Assembly: GCF_030398335.1 (NCBI RefSeq)
Contig: NZ_JAOAOP010000002.1
Span: 1-64,000, forward strand
DNA: 64,000 nt
Reading direction: 5' to 3'
Source of the DNA: Aquibium sp. A9E412
GTDB lineage: Bacteria; Pseudomonadota; Alphaproteobacteria; Rhizobiales; Rhizobiaceae
Part shown: piece after piece, positions 1 through 7,979 of the stretch
Position numbering within the stretch: position 1 is the stretch's first letter
Layout: the number at the start of each line of letters is the position of its first letter
Program-made: the position numbers and the translations under genes
Notes under the pieces: model-generated
Told to the model about the DNA's origin: nothing
The model's input: only the letters and a program-made list of their open reading frames with translations
The model's database searches: none

Positions 1-10
1 GGCCGCGCCC

Positions 11-111
11 GAGCGTCTCCGGGCGCGGCGGGGGCCGGTTCGCCGTCCGGAAACGCGTTGAAACCACAGGTCGGAGCCGGCCTGCGGCCCCGCGAAAAGC
101 GAAACGGCTCT
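11..111 (-). repeat. RIME-like palindromic repeat, copy A
   Basis: Reverse-oriented copy of the dispersed intergenic element found eight times in this window. On the minus strand it runs from an AGAGCCG...CCGGCTCC half (about 111-72) to a half with CGCGTTTCCGGACGGCGAACCGG (about 59-36). The closing arm is degenerate. Its first bases coincide with the TAG stop of the small membrane protein gene. The sequence shows the similarity; the RIME label is by resemblance only. Confidence 0.7.
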
Positions 112-298
112 ACGGCGCGCCGACCACCAGCCCGCCGGGACCGAACAGCCACCAGGCGAGCGCGGCCAGCGTCACCAGAACCAGCACCTTGCCCACCCGG
201 TCTGACACGACCGGCCGGCCGGCGAAATGGGACACGATGTACCACAGCGCAGCCACGCAGAGCGCCGCCAGCAGGGCGAAGAACAGCATGCGTGCCAT
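110..298 (-). CDS. Small hydrophobic membrane protein downstream of nuoC
   Basis: This predicts a 62-residue protein with two hydrophobic stretches, roughly residues 3-22 and 35-53, so probably a two-helix inner-membrane protein. The start is placed at ATG 298, preceded by GGATGG; an in-frame ATG at 307 is the alternative. It follows the nuoC stop by 15 bases and reads in the same direction, so it is probably cotranscribed with the complex I genes. No catalytic motif is visible. The stop codon overlaps the edge of a RIME-like repeat. A role in complex I is not shown by the sequence; it could be unrelated. Confidence 0.6.
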   Translation of the reverse strand: MARMLFFALLAALCVAALWYIVSHFAGRPVVSDRVGKVLVLVTLAALAWWLFGPGGLVVGAP

Positions 299-313
299 CG
301 GACCCATCCATCG

Positions 314-913
314 TCACTTGGCCTTCTCGTCTCCCGGCAGCACGTAGTCCGTGCCTTCCCACGGCGACAGGAAGTCGAAGTCGCGGTACTCCTGGCGCAG
401 CTCGACCGGCTCGTAGATGACGCGGCGGGCGTCGACGTCGTAGCGCACCTCGACGAAGCCGGTCAGCGGGAAATCCTTGCGCAGCGGATGCCCCTCGAAG
501 CCGTAGTCGGTGAGCAGGCGGCGCAGGTCCGGGTGACCGGTGAACAGCACGCCGTACATGTCGTAGACCTCGCGCTCGAACCAGTCGGCGCCGGGGAAGA
601 CCTCGACGGCCGAGGGCACCGGCGTGTCCTCGTCGGTCGCCACCTTGACGCGCACGCGCTGGTTCTGGCGCGGCGACAGCAGGTGATAGACGACGTCGAA
701 GCGCTTCTCGCGCGCCGGATAGTCGGCGCCGCAGATGTCGACCAGGCAGACGAACTGGCACTGCACGTCGGTCTTGAGGAAGTTGAGCACGGCGATGACG
801 TCGCCCGGCTCGGCGATCAGCGTCAGCTCGTCGAAGGCGACCAGCGCGTCCTGCACCTGGGCGTCGAGCCGTTCCTTGGCGTAGGCCGCCAGATCCTTGA
901 GGGCTTCGCTCAT
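314..913 (-). CDS. nuoC: NADH-quinone oxidoreductase subunit C
   Basis: This is the 30-kDa (NuoC/NDUFS3) subunit of the peripheral arm of respiratory complex I, which transfers electrons from NADH to ubiquinone at the inner membrane. The 199-residue length is normal for a stand-alone NuoC. The family signature lies at about residues 110-152: [20 protein letters not shown], then [16 protein letters not shown] and TGF. It follows nuoB by 9 bases in the order nuoA-nuoB-nuoC, a standard operon start. nuoD would be expected next; here the next gene is a small membrane protein, and the window then ends. Confidence 0.97.
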   Translation of the reverse strand: MSEALKDLAAYAKERLDAQVQDALVAFDELTLIAEPGDVIAVLNFLKTDVQCQFVCLVDICGADYPAREKRFDVVYHLLSPRQNQRVRVKVATDEDTPVPSAVEVFPGADWFEREVYDMYGVLFTGHPDLRRLLTDYGFEGHPLRKDFPLTGFVEVRYDVDARRVIYEPVELRQEYRDFDFLSPWEGTDYVLPGDEKAK

Positions 914-922
914 GGCGCCTTC

Positions 923-1498
923 CTAGCGTTCGATCGTGCCGGTGCGGCGGATCTTCTTCTGCAGAAGCAGGATGCCGTACAGAAGCGCCTCGGCGGTCGG
1001 CGGACAGCCCGGCACGTAGATGTCGACCGGCACGATGCGGTCGCAGCCGCGCACCACCGAATAGGAATAGTGGTAGTAGCCACCGCCATTGGCGCACGAG
1101 CCCATCGAGATGACGTAGCGCGGTTCCGGCATCTGGTCGTAGACCTTGCGCAGGGCCGGCGCCATCTTGTTGGTCAGCGTGCCGGCGACGATCATCACGT
1201 CGGACTGGCGCGGCGAGGCGCGCGGCGCGATGCCGAAGCGCTCGGCGTCATAGCGCGGCATGGAGACGTGCATCATCTCGACCGCGCAGCACGCCAGGCC
1301 GAACGTCATCCACATCAGCGAGCCGGTGCGCGCCCAGGTGATGAGCGCCTCCGACGAGGTGACCAGAAAGCCCTTGTCGGAGAGTTCGGCGTTGACGCCG
1401 GCATAGAACGGGTCGTCGCTGCCGACCGGCTTGCCCGTGTTGGGATCGATGATGCCCTTGGGCTGCGGCGCCACCAGGCTGCCGTCGTTCAATCCCAT
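923..1498 (-). CDS. nuoB: NADH-quinone oxidoreductase subunit B
   Basis: This is the NuoB (PSST) subunit of complex I, which carries iron-sulfur cluster N2, the last electron carrier before quinone. The protein has 191 residues from ATG 1498. A longer open frame to 1876 lies inside nuoA and is rejected. Cluster ligands are visible as the adjacent cysteines in [12 protein letters not shown], the cysteine in GSCANGG and the cysteine in [14 protein letters not shown]. The start overlaps the end of nuoA by 10 bases, which indicates translational coupling. The N-terminal extension (about 45 residues ahead of the core) is typical of alphaproteobacterial NuoB. Confidence 0.97.
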   Translation of the reverse strand: MGLNDGSLVAPQPKGIIDPNTGKPVGSDDPFYAGVNAELSDKGFLVTSSEALITWARTGSLMWMTFGLACCAVEMMHVSMPRYDAERFGIAPRASPRQSDVMIVAGTLTNKMAPALRKVYDQMPEPRYVISMGSCANGGGYYHYSYSVVRGCDRIVPVDIYVPGCPPTAEALLYGILLLQKKIRRTGTIER

Positions 1499-1854
1499 TC
1501 CAGAGCTCCCTTCTTCCATTCGTAGATGAAGCCCACCGTCAGCACGCCCAGGAACACCATCATCGACCAGAAGCCGACCCAGCCGATCTCGCCGAACGAC
1601 ACCGCCCAGGGAAACAGGAACGCCACCTCGAGATCGAAGATGATGAACAGGATGGCGACCAGGTAGAAGCGCACGTCGAACTTCATGCGCGCGTCGTCGA
1701 AGGCGTTGAAGCCGCACTCGTAGGCCGACAGCTTCTCCGGATCGGGATCCTTGTAGGCGATGATGAAGGGCGCGACGATCAGCGCCGCGCACAGGCCGAG
1801 GGCCACGCCGATGAAGATCACGATAGGCAGGTACGCGCTCAGAAGTCCGTCCAT
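1489..1854 (-). CDS. nuoA: NADH-quinone oxidoreductase subunit A
   Basis: This is a small membrane subunit of complex I with three transmembrane helices, at about residues 5-30, 62-85 and 90-112. The 121-residue product from ATG 1854 has the family loop motif [13 protein letters not shown] between helices 1 and 2, containing the conserved Glu-Cys-Gly, then [21 protein letters not shown]. It is the first gene of the leftward nuo operon, so its promoter should lie in 1855-2229. A frame extended to 1884 has no advantage; the [14 protein letters not shown] start matches the family. Confidence 0.96.
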   Translation of the reverse strand: MDGLLSAYLPIVIFIGVALGLCAALIVAPFIIAYKDPDPEKLSAYECGFNAFDDARMKFDVRFYLVAILFIIFDLEVAFLFPWAVSFGEIGWVGFWSMMVFLGVLTVGFIYEWKKGALEWD

Positions 1855-2229
1855 GTTCCGACTTTCCGGTCGGCACCCGCGCACGCGCTCAGCGCCCCGG
1901 GCGCTTGGGCGGGCGCTTGCCTCGTCAGACCGGCAGTGCGGTGCGGCAGGGCCCGTGTTGCATCGCGGCGACGGTTAGCGCAGGGCGGTGGGGGACGCAA
2001 GCGAAACCTTGGCCTTTCGCGCCGCCGGCGGGCGTGCCGTGCGCGCCTGCGCATGCCGTGCCGCGAGGCCTAATCTAGGGTTCCCTTGGCGCCGATCAAT
2101 CGTTGCCGCAGGTCACCACGTGGCGGCAGGCTGCGGCCTGCCGACGCATTGCGGGTGGCCGCGCGGCGCGCCTGCCGCTAGGCATGGAAAGCGCGGCCGG
2201 CCGGGCCGCCAGGAGGAGGCGCCGCCCGC
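1855..2229. other. Divergent intergenic region (nuo promoter side)
   Basis: These 375 bases separate leftward nuoA from the rightward AlkX-like gene. Both promoters should be here, but I could not pick convincing -35/-10 boxes. An AGGAGGAGG ribosome-binding sequence at 2211-2219 precedes ATG 2230. No repeat or RNA gene was recognised; the open frames through it have no plausible protein features. Confidence 0.5.
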
Positions 2230-3474
2230 ATGACCGAAACGCTCTCGCCCGCCATGGCCCGCCGCATCGCGCTCGCCGCGCAGGGCTTCGCCGACCGCAG
2301 GCCGCGCACCGCGGTCGCCCGCCGCCACCTGATGAGCGCCATCGGCCGCACCGGGCTTCTGCAGATCGATTCGGTCAACGTGGTGTCGCGCGCCCACTAC
2401 CTGCCGCTGTTCTCGCGGCTCGGCCCCTACCCGACCGCGCTGCTCGACCGCGCGGCGCAGCGCCGGCCGCGGGCGCTGTTCGAATACTGGGCGCACGAGG
2501 CCTCGCTGCTGCCGGTCGCGCTGCAGCCGCTGATGCGCTGGCGCATGGCGCGCGCGGCGGACGGCCACGGCATCTATGCCGGGCTCGCCCGGTTCGGCCG
2601 CGAGCGGCGCGGCTTCGTCGCCGAGGTGCTGGCGCGCGTCGCCGCGGAGGGTCCGCTCGCCGCCTCCGACATCGAGACGGCGCCCGGGCGCAGCGGCTGG
2701 TGGGAATGGGGCGAGGCCAAGCGGGCGCTGGAATGGCTGTTCTGGGCCGGCAAGGTGACGACGCATGCGCGCCGCGCCAGCTTCGAGCGGGTCTACGACC
2801 TGCCCGAACGGGTGCTGCCCGAAGCGGTGCTGGGCGCGCCCACCCCGTCGGCGGACGACGCGCAGCGCGCGCTGGTCGAGATCGCCGCGCGCGCCCACGG
2901 CGTGGCGACGGCGAGCGACCTGCGCGACTATTTCCGGCTGGCGCCGGCCGAGACCCGCGCCCGCATCGCCGAGCTGGTCGAGGACGGCGTTCTGGTGCCG
3001 GTCGCCGTCGGCGGCTGGCAGCACCCGGCCTATCTGCACCGCGCGGCGCGGCTGCCGCGGCGCATCGCCCGCAACGCGCTGCTCGCACCCTTCGACCCGG
3101 TGGTGTGGGAGCGCAACCGCTGCGAGCGGCTGTTCGGCTTCCGCTACCGGCTGGAGATCTACACGCCGGCCGAGCGCCGGGTGCACGGCTACTACGTCCT
3201 GCCCTTCCTGATGGGCGACCGGCTGGTCGCCCGGGTCGACCTCAAGGCCGACCGGCAGGCCGGCACGCTGCGCGTGCGCGCCGCGCATGGCGAGGCGACC
3301 GCACCGGCGGCGACCGCGCCGGCGCTGCGCGCCGAGCTCGCCCGCATGGCCACGTGGCTCGGCCTCGAGCGCGTCGCGGTGGCACCGCACGGCGACCTCG
3401 CCGCGGCGCTGGCGGCGGTCCCAGACCCGCTCGACGACGCGGCGGACGACTCGTCTGCCGGTATCGCTTCGTGA
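2230..3474 (+). CDS. AlkX/YcaQ-like winged-helix DNA glycosylase
   Basis: This 414-residue protein belongs to the HTH_42 (YcaQ/AlkZ) family of tandem winged-helix DNA glycosylases, which remove alkylated bases and unhook interstrand cross-links. Recognisable family stretches are GLLQIDSVNVV (residues 42-52), HYLPLFSRLG, FEYWAHEASL, LLAPFDPVVWER and FRYRLEIYTP. The catalytic dyad position reads Q45-I-D47. QxD is the form seen in E. coli AlkX (YcaQ), whereas Streptomyces AlkZ has QxQ. The start has an AGGAGG-type site about 12 bases upstream. It stands alone between divergent nuo genes and the HpaI-type aldolase, with no repair genes around it. The family call is firm; substrate range is inferred. 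Confidence 0.88.
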   Translation: MTETLSPAMARRIALAAQGFADRRPRTAVARRHLMSAIGRTGLLQIDSVNVVSRAHYLPLFSRLGPYPTALLDRAAQRRPRALFEYWAHEASLLPVALQPLMRWRMARAADGHGIYAGLARFGRERRGFVAEVLARVAAEGPLAASDIETAPGRSGWWEWGEAKRALEWLFWAGKVTTHARRASFERVYDLPERVLPEAVLGAPTPSADDAQRALVEIAARAHGVATASDLRDYFRLAPAETRARIAELVEDGVLVPVAVGGWQHPAYLHRAARLPRRIARNALLAPFDPVVWERNRCERLFGFRYRLEIYTPAERRVHGYYVLPFLMGDRLVARVDLKADRQAGTLRVRAAHGEATAPAATAPALRAELARMATWLGLERVAVAPHGDLAAALAAVPDPLDDAADDSSAGIAS

Positions 3475-3553
3475 AAACATGTCGCGCGATGCGAAACGTT
3501 CTTGCCCGTCGCGACGGCCCGACCTATGGTCGCCGCAGCGCAGGAGGACGACG

Positions 3554-4366
3554 ATGCAGGACACCCCCGAAACGGCCGCGACCGAGGACCGCAACCCCTT
3601 CCGCCGCGCCTTCGGCCGGGGCCGGCCGCTGGTCGGCACGTGGTCGATGCTCAACTCCTCCAACGTCGTCGAAGGGCTCGGCGAGTGCGGCTTCGACTGG
3701 GTGCTGATCGACGGCGAGCACTCGCCGATCACGCTTGCCGACATGATCGCGCATCTGCGCGCGATCGCCGCCTCCGACACCGTGCCGATCGTGCGGCTGC
3801 CGTGGAACGACCCGGTGCGCATCAAGCAGGCGCTCGACATCGGCGCCACCACGCTGATGCTGCCCTACGTGCAGAGCACCGGCGAGGCGCAGGCGGCCGT
3901 CGCCGCCATGCGCTATCCGCCCGAGGGCGTGCGCGGCGTGGCCGCCATGCACCGGGCGAGCCGCTTCGGCGCCGACAAGACCTATCTGGCGCGCGCCAAT
4001 GCGGGCGTGGCGCTGATCGTGCAGATCGAGACGGAGGCCGCGCTCGGCCAGGTCGAGGCGATCGCCGCCACGCCGGGCGTCGACGCGGTGTTCTTCGGCC
4101 CCGGCGACCTGGCCGCCACCATGGGCCATCTCGGCCGCCCGGCCGCCGAGCCGGTGGTCGCCGCGATCCGCGACGCGCGCGCCCGCCTGCGCGGCAGCGG
4201 CGTGCGCACCGGCGTGCTGGCGCCCTCGCCCGAGCTCGCCGAAGCCTTCATCCGCGACGGCTTCGACTTCGTCTCTGTGGCCAACGACGCGGCGCTGCTG
4301 TTTTCCGGCGCAGCGGCGGCGGCCGCCCGCTTCCGCACCGTCGCCGAGGGGGTGGCGCCGCGCTGA
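3554..4366 (+). CDS. HpcH/HpaI-family class II aldolase
   Basis: This is a 270-residue metal-dependent aldolase of the HpaI family (4-hydroxy-2-oxoheptanedioate aldolase and relatives), which cleaves 2-keto-4-hydroxy acids to pyruvate plus an aldehyde. The active-site motif DGEHSP has H56 as the expected base. Metal ligands match E159 in IVQIETEAA and D185 in FGPGDLAATMG. The start is ATG 3554, which has AGGAGG 6 bases upstream; longer frames are rejected. It converges with the catabolic operon at 4378. In this neighbourhood of sugar-acid enzymes its substrate is more likely a 2-keto-3-deoxy sugar acid than a homoprotocatechuate product, but that is inference. Confidence 0.93.
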   Translation: MQDTPETAATEDRNPFRRAFGRGRPLVGTWSMLNSSNVVEGLGECGFDWVLIDGEHSPITLADMIAHLRAIAASDTVPIVRLPWNDPVRIKQALDIGATTLMLPYVQSTGEAQAAVAAMRYPPEGVRGVAAMHRASRFGADKTYLARANAGVALIVQIETEAALGQVEAIAATPGVDAVFFGPGDLAATMGHLGRPAAEPVVAAIRDARARLRGSGVRTGVLAPSPELAEAFIRDGFDFVSVANDAALLFSGAAAAAARFRTVAEGVAPR

Positions 4367-4377
4367 GCGGCGCCGTC

Positions 4378-5226
4378 TCACAGCGCGCAGACCGCCTGCA
4401 CGGCGCGCGCGATCGGGCTCGCCGGCTCGAGATACTGGTCCATGATGTTGAAGTGGTGGTAGCCGGGCAGGACGTGCACCTCGGGGTCCTGGCCGTGCCG
4501 CCGCAGATGGGCCGAGTAGCGGAAGCTCTGGTCGACCCAGGCCCACGGCTCGCGGCCGCCGGCGAAGACGTAGTTCAGCGCCTCGGTCTGCGGCGGCAGT
4601 CGCTCGGTGTCGTTGGCGCGCACCGTCTCCTCGCTCAGCGACAGCTCGGCATTGACCGAGATCAGCCGCGCCGGCGCCGGGTCGAAGATGCCGGAGATCA
4701 TCACCGTGCCCTTGACGAGATCGCCCGGCAGGCCGCGCGCCCGCCAGTCGGTGGCGAGCGCGATCGAGCACAGATGCGCGCCGGCCGAGTTGCCCGACAG
4801 CGAGATGCGCTGCGGGTCGCCGCCATAGGCGGCGATGTGGCCGTGGCACCAGGCCACCGCCTCGCGCGCCGACGCGCTGACGGCGTCGAGCGTGACGGCC
4901 GGACACAGGTCGTAGTTGACGACCACCAGCGTGATGCCGCGCGGCACCAGGTCGCGCGCGATGAAGGCGAAGTTCGCCTTGTCCTGCGTGCGCCAGTAGC
5001 CGCCGTGGAAGAACATGTGCACCGGCGCGCCCTCGCCGGCGGGAAAGATGTCGACCTTGTGCAAGGCGCCCGGTCCGTAGGCGACGTCGAGATGCGCCGT
5101 CATCGTCTCCCGGCAGACCCGGCTGACGGCCGAGCGGTGCACCTGGAAGCTCTGGAAGTCGGCGACCGAATGCTGCGGGTTGAACTGGTACTCCAGCTCG
5201 TCCGCGCTGAGCTCTGTCCAGTGCAT
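4378..5226 (-). CDS. Alpha/beta hydrolase, kynurenine-formamidase-like
   Basis: This is a 282-residue cytoplasmic alpha/beta-hydrolase. The oxyanion-hole motif is HGGYW (74-78) and the nucleophile elbow GNSAG holds S147. The catalytic His is probably H257 or H258 in GYHHFN, and the acid is probably in the FDPAP/WVDQ region. The HGG and GNSAG pattern is shared by arylformamidases and small carboxylesterases. The gene is the last of an eight-gene leftward operon and starts 5 bases after the SMP-30 gene stop. In that setting it could hydrolyse an amide or ester formed in the same pathway. Kynurenine as substrate is unlikely because no other tryptophan-catabolic gene is near. Confidence 0.85.
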   Translation of the reverse strand: MHWTELSADELEYQFNPQHSVADFQSFQVHRSAVSRVCRETMTAHLDVAYGPGALHKVDIFPAGEGAPVHMFFHGGYWRTQDKANFAFIARDLVPRGITLVVVNYDLCPAVTLDAVSASAREAVAWCHGHIAAYGGDPQRISLSGNSAGAHLCSIALATDWRARGLPGDLVKGTVMISGIFDPAPARLISVNAELSLSEETVRANDTERLPPQTEALNYVFAGGREPWAWVDQSFRYSAHLRRHGQDPEVHVLPGYHHFNIMDQYLEPASPIARAVQAVCAL

Positions 5227-5231
5227 GGCGC

Positions 5232-6101
5232 TCACCCGGCGAAGGTCGGTTCGGGCAGCCCTCGCACGCCCAGGTCGGTGATGGCGAACAGCGCGCCGGC
5301 GAGCGGCTGGTCGGCCTCCTCGCCCGGCTTGAGGAAGCGCCGCGCGGTGACGACGTAGAGCGTGTCGAGGTTCTCGCCGCCGAACGAGCACATCGTGGGA
5401 TGGCGCACCGGCAGGGCGACGCGGCGGTCGAGCTTGCCGTCGGGCGAGAAGCGGCACACCGAGCCGTCGTGGATCATGGCGCACCAGTAGTAGCCTTCGG
5501 TGTCGACGGTCGCGCCGTCGACGCGGCCCGGCATGTCGTCGGTGCGGAAGAAGACGCGGCGGTTTGCCGCCGTGCCCGTCTCGATGTCGTAGTCGTAGGC
5601 GTAGACGACCAGCGCGCGCGTGTCGGCGAAGTACATGGTGCGGTCGTCGGGCGACCAGGCGAGGCCGTTCGACACGAAGATGCCGTCGTCGATGCGGTGC
5701 GTCGTCCAGTCCGCATCGAGCCGCCACAGCACGCCGGCGCCCGGCTTGAACTCGCGATGCATGGTGCCGACGAAGTAGCGGCCGCGGCGGTCGCACTTGC
5801 CGTCGTTGAAGATGATGCCCTCCTCGGGCTGCGGATTGACCACCGGCGTGACGGAGACCGGGTCGAGCGAGACGCGGCAGAAGCCCGATTCCAGCCCGGC
5901 CACGATGCCGCCGCTGCGGTCGAAGACCAGCGAGCCGATCACCTCCGGCATCGGCCACGAATCGACCCGGCCCGTCGCCGGGTCGAGCCGGCGGATGTGG
6001 GAGCCGAAAGCATCGACCCAGTAGAGCCGGTTTTCGGCCGTGTTCCAGATGACCCCCTCGCCCAGCACGTCCTCGGTGCGGGCGGCGCACTCGATCTTCA
6101 T
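5232..6101 (-). CDS. SMP-30/gluconolactonase/regucalcin-like lactonase
   Basis: This is a 289-residue six-bladed beta-propeller of the SMP-30/LRE family, which hydrolyses sugar lactones to aldonic acids with a bound divalent metal. Expected ligand motifs are visible: E15 in LGEGVIW, N99-D100 in IFNDGKCD, N145 in SNGLAWSPD and D195 in GRVDGATVD. Length and motif order match the family. It sits between the ABC permease gene and a hydrolase gene in a leftward operon; the gap to the permease holds a RIME-like repeat that may modulate expression. Together with the embedded epimerase and the enolase-type dehydratase it points to oxidative sugar or sugar-acid breakdown. Confidence 0.92.
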   Translation of the reverse strand: MKIECAARTEDVLGEGVIWNTAENRLYWVDAFGSHIRRLDPATGRVDSWPMPEVIGSLVFDRSGGIVAGLESGFCRVSLDPVSVTPVVNPQPEEGIIFNDGKCDRRGRYFVGTMHREFKPGAGVLWRLDADWTTHRIDDGIFVSNGLAWSPDDRTMYFADTRALVVYAYDYDIETGTAANRRVFFRTDDMPGRVDGATVDTEGYYWCAMIHDGSVCRFSPDGKLDRRVALPVRHPTMCSFGGENLDTLYVVTARRFLKPGEEADQPLAGALFAITDLGVRGLPEPTFAG

Positions 6102-6118
6102 CGCCTTGTCTCCCTCGC

Positions 6119-6224
6119 CAGGGCCGTTCTGCTTGTCTGGGACGCGCAGACCGGCTCCAAGTTATCGTTTCGACGCGTTTGCCAACGGCGAACCGGTTTC
6201 CGCTTCGCCTGAAAACGCCTCAAT
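6119..6224 (+). repeat. RIME-like palindromic repeat, copy B
   Basis: This is a plus-oriented copy between the SMP-30 gene start and the upstream permease stop. Its first half runs from GGGCCGTTCTGC to GACCGGCTCC; its second half contains GACGCGTTTGCC, ACGGCGAACCGG and the closing arm GCCTGAAAACGCCTCA. The last bases form the permease stop codon (TCA on this strand). It lies inside an operon, so any hairpin would form within the transcript. Confidence 0.8.
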
Positions 6225-7032
6225 CTCTCGACTGCAGGCCGCGGCCGATCAGGATGACGGCGAGCGAGGAGACGATCAGGGCGAGGCCCGGGAAGATCGC
6301 CGTCCAGCTCGCGAACAGCACGTAGTCCTTGCTCTCCTGCAGGCTGGCGCCCCAGTCGGGCGTCGGCGGCTGCACACCGAGGCCGAGGAAGCCGAGCGCG
6401 GCCTGGATCTGCAGCGCCAGCGGAAACAGGATGATGTACTGGGTGAGGATCGCCGGCACCACGTTGGGCAGAAGGTGACGGAACACCACCCGCCCGTCGC
6501 CGAGCCCGAGCACCTGGGCCGCCTCGACATAGGGCCTGGCGCACTCGACCATGGCGGCCGAGCGCGCCGCGCGGAAGAACAGCGGCAGATAGACGACGGC
6601 CAGCGCCAGCACCAGGTTGGCGACGTTGGAGCCGAGGATGCCGGTGATCATGACGCCGAGGAAGATCGGCGGGAACGACAGGATGACGGCGATGAACTGG
6701 CCCGACACCAGGTCGGTCAGGCCGCGCAGATAGCCGGCGACCATGCCGCTCAGCCCGCCGATCAGCGCCGACAGGGCGAGCGAGCCGCCGACGATGCCGA
6801 GCGTGACGCGGGCGCCGTGCACGACGCGCGAGAAGATGTCGCGGCCGACATGGTCGGTGCCGAACCAGAAGGCGGCCGAGGGCGGCTGCAGCGCGCGGCC
6901 CATGTCGATCGCCACCGGCGAGCGCGGCGCGAACAGGCCGGGAAACAGCGCCACCACCGCGATGCACAGCGCCAGCACGCTGCCGATGGCGAGCGCGGGA
7001 TTGCGCCGCAGGCGGATGAGTGCGGCGCTCAT
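6220..7032 (-). CDS. Peptide/opine-type ABC transporter permease (DppC-like)
   Basis: This is a 270-residue inner-membrane permease of the DppC/OppC type. The N terminus has the OppC-like TM1 followed by FGTDHVGRDIFSRVVHGAR, the hallmark of this subfamily. Six hydrophobic segments follow, with the EAA loop around ARPYVEAAQVLGLGDGRVVFRH. Its start overlaps the stop of the DppB-like gene by 4 bases. It completes an importer with the genes at 7029-12581. The stop codon lies inside a RIME-like repeat. Substrate cannot be read from the permease; opines, peptides, nickel chelates and glycosides are all carried by this family. Confidence 0.93.
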   Translation of the reverse strand: MSAALIRLRRNPALAIGSVLALCIAVVALFPGLFAPRSPVAIDMGRALQPPSAAFWFGTDHVGRDIFSRVVHGARVTLGIVGGSLALSALIGGLSGMVAGYLRGLTDLVSGQFIAVILSFPPIFLGVMITGILGSNVANLVLALAVVYLPLFFRAARSAAMVECARPYVEAAQVLGLGDGRVVFRHLLPNVVPAILTQYIILFPLALQIQAALGFLGLGVQPPTPDWGASLQESKDYVLFASWTAIFPGLALIVSSLAVILIGRGLQSRD

Positions 7033-7970
7033 GTGCGCAGCCTCGGGTCGATGGCGCGATAGGCGACGTCGACCAGCAGATTGATGAGGATCGCCGAGAT
7101 CAGCACCATGACCAGCGCGCCCTGCACGACGGGGAAGTCGCGCGCGTAGAGCGCGTTGACGAGCAGGCGGCCGAGCCCGGGCAGGCCGAACAGCGATTCG
7201 ATGACGACGACGCCGCCGAGGATCTGGATGAAGATCAGCCCCATGAAGGTGATGAGCGGCACCAGGATGTTGCGCAGCACGTGGCGGCGCAGGATGGCGG
7301 CCGACGGCACGCCGCGCGCACGCAGCGCGCGCACGTAGTCCTGCCGCATCGCCTCGATGACGTGCTGGCGGACGAACTGGGCATAGGCGGCGATCTGCAG
7401 GAAGGCGAGGCTGAGCATCGGCAAAAGGAGGATGACGAGGTTCTGCCCGAGCGCGCGCAGCGGGCCCATGTAGATGGTCGGCGGCGACCAGTGCAGGAAG
7501 GTCGAGGCGCCGAACAGCAGCATCAGCGCGAGCCAGAACACCGGCGTGGCGAGGAACAGCACGTTGAAGGCCTGGATCGCGGTGTCGAGGGCGCCGCCGG
7601 CCCGGTAGCCGGCGACGAGGCCGAGCGGCACGCCGACCAGCGACGACAGGACCAGCACCAGGAAGGCGAGCTGGAACGACACCGCGAAGGCGTTGAGGAC
7701 CAGCGTCGCCACCGGGCTGCCCTGGCGCCAGGAGGTGCCGAAGTCGCCGGTGACGACGCGGCCGAGCCAGTCGAGGTACTGCACGTGGACGGGCTGGTCG
7801 AGGCCGAAGAAGCGCCGCAGCGCCGCCTCGCCCTCGCTGCTGCCCATCTGGCCCATCATGGTCTCCACGATGTCGCCCGGCACCGCGCGCACCATGGCGA
7901 AGACGACGATGCTGGCCAGCAGCATCGTCACCAGCGCGGCGGCCGAGCGCCATAGCAGAAAACGGGCCAT
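7029..7970 (-). CDS. Peptide/opine-type ABC transporter permease (DppB-like)
   Basis: This is a 313-residue DppB/OppB-type permease with six membrane spans. The N terminus has the family feature FAMVRAVPGDI (residues about 24-34) and LRRFFGLDQPVHVQYLDWLG. The cytoplasmic EAA loop, which contacts the ATPase, is at MRQDYVRALRARGVPS. LFGLPGLGRLLVNALYARD is the usual late signature. It starts 9 bases after the substrate-binding-protein gene and overlaps the DppC-like gene by 4 bases. The order SBP-permease-permease is standard, but in this operon the ATPase genes come first. Confidence 0.93.
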   Translation of the reverse strand: MARFLLWRSAAALVTMLLASIVVFAMVRAVPGDIVETMMGQMGSSEGEAALRRFFGLDQPVHVQYLDWLGRVVTGDFGTSWRQGSPVATLVLNAFAVSFQLAFLVLVLSSLVGVPLGLVAGYRAGGALDTAIQAFNVLFLATPVFWLALMLLFGASTFLHWSPPTIYMGPLRALGQNLVILLLPMLSLAFLQIAAYAQFVRQHVIEAMRQDYVRALRARGVPSAAILRRHVLRNILVPLITFMGLIFIQILGGVVVIESLFGLPGLGRLLVNALYARDFPVVQGALVMVLISAILINLLVDVAYRAIDPRLRT

Positions 7971-7979
7971 CGCCTGCGC

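Noticed and set aside
2113-3852. Long antisense frame opposite the AlkX-like and aldolase genes
   Set aside because: Shadow of GC-rich codons, with no motif or ribosome site; both sense genes are well supported.
4378-5226. Naming the hydrolase kynB (kynurenine formamidase)
   Set aside because: The HGG and GNSAG motifs are shared by many esterases and no tryptophan-catabolic neighbour is present.
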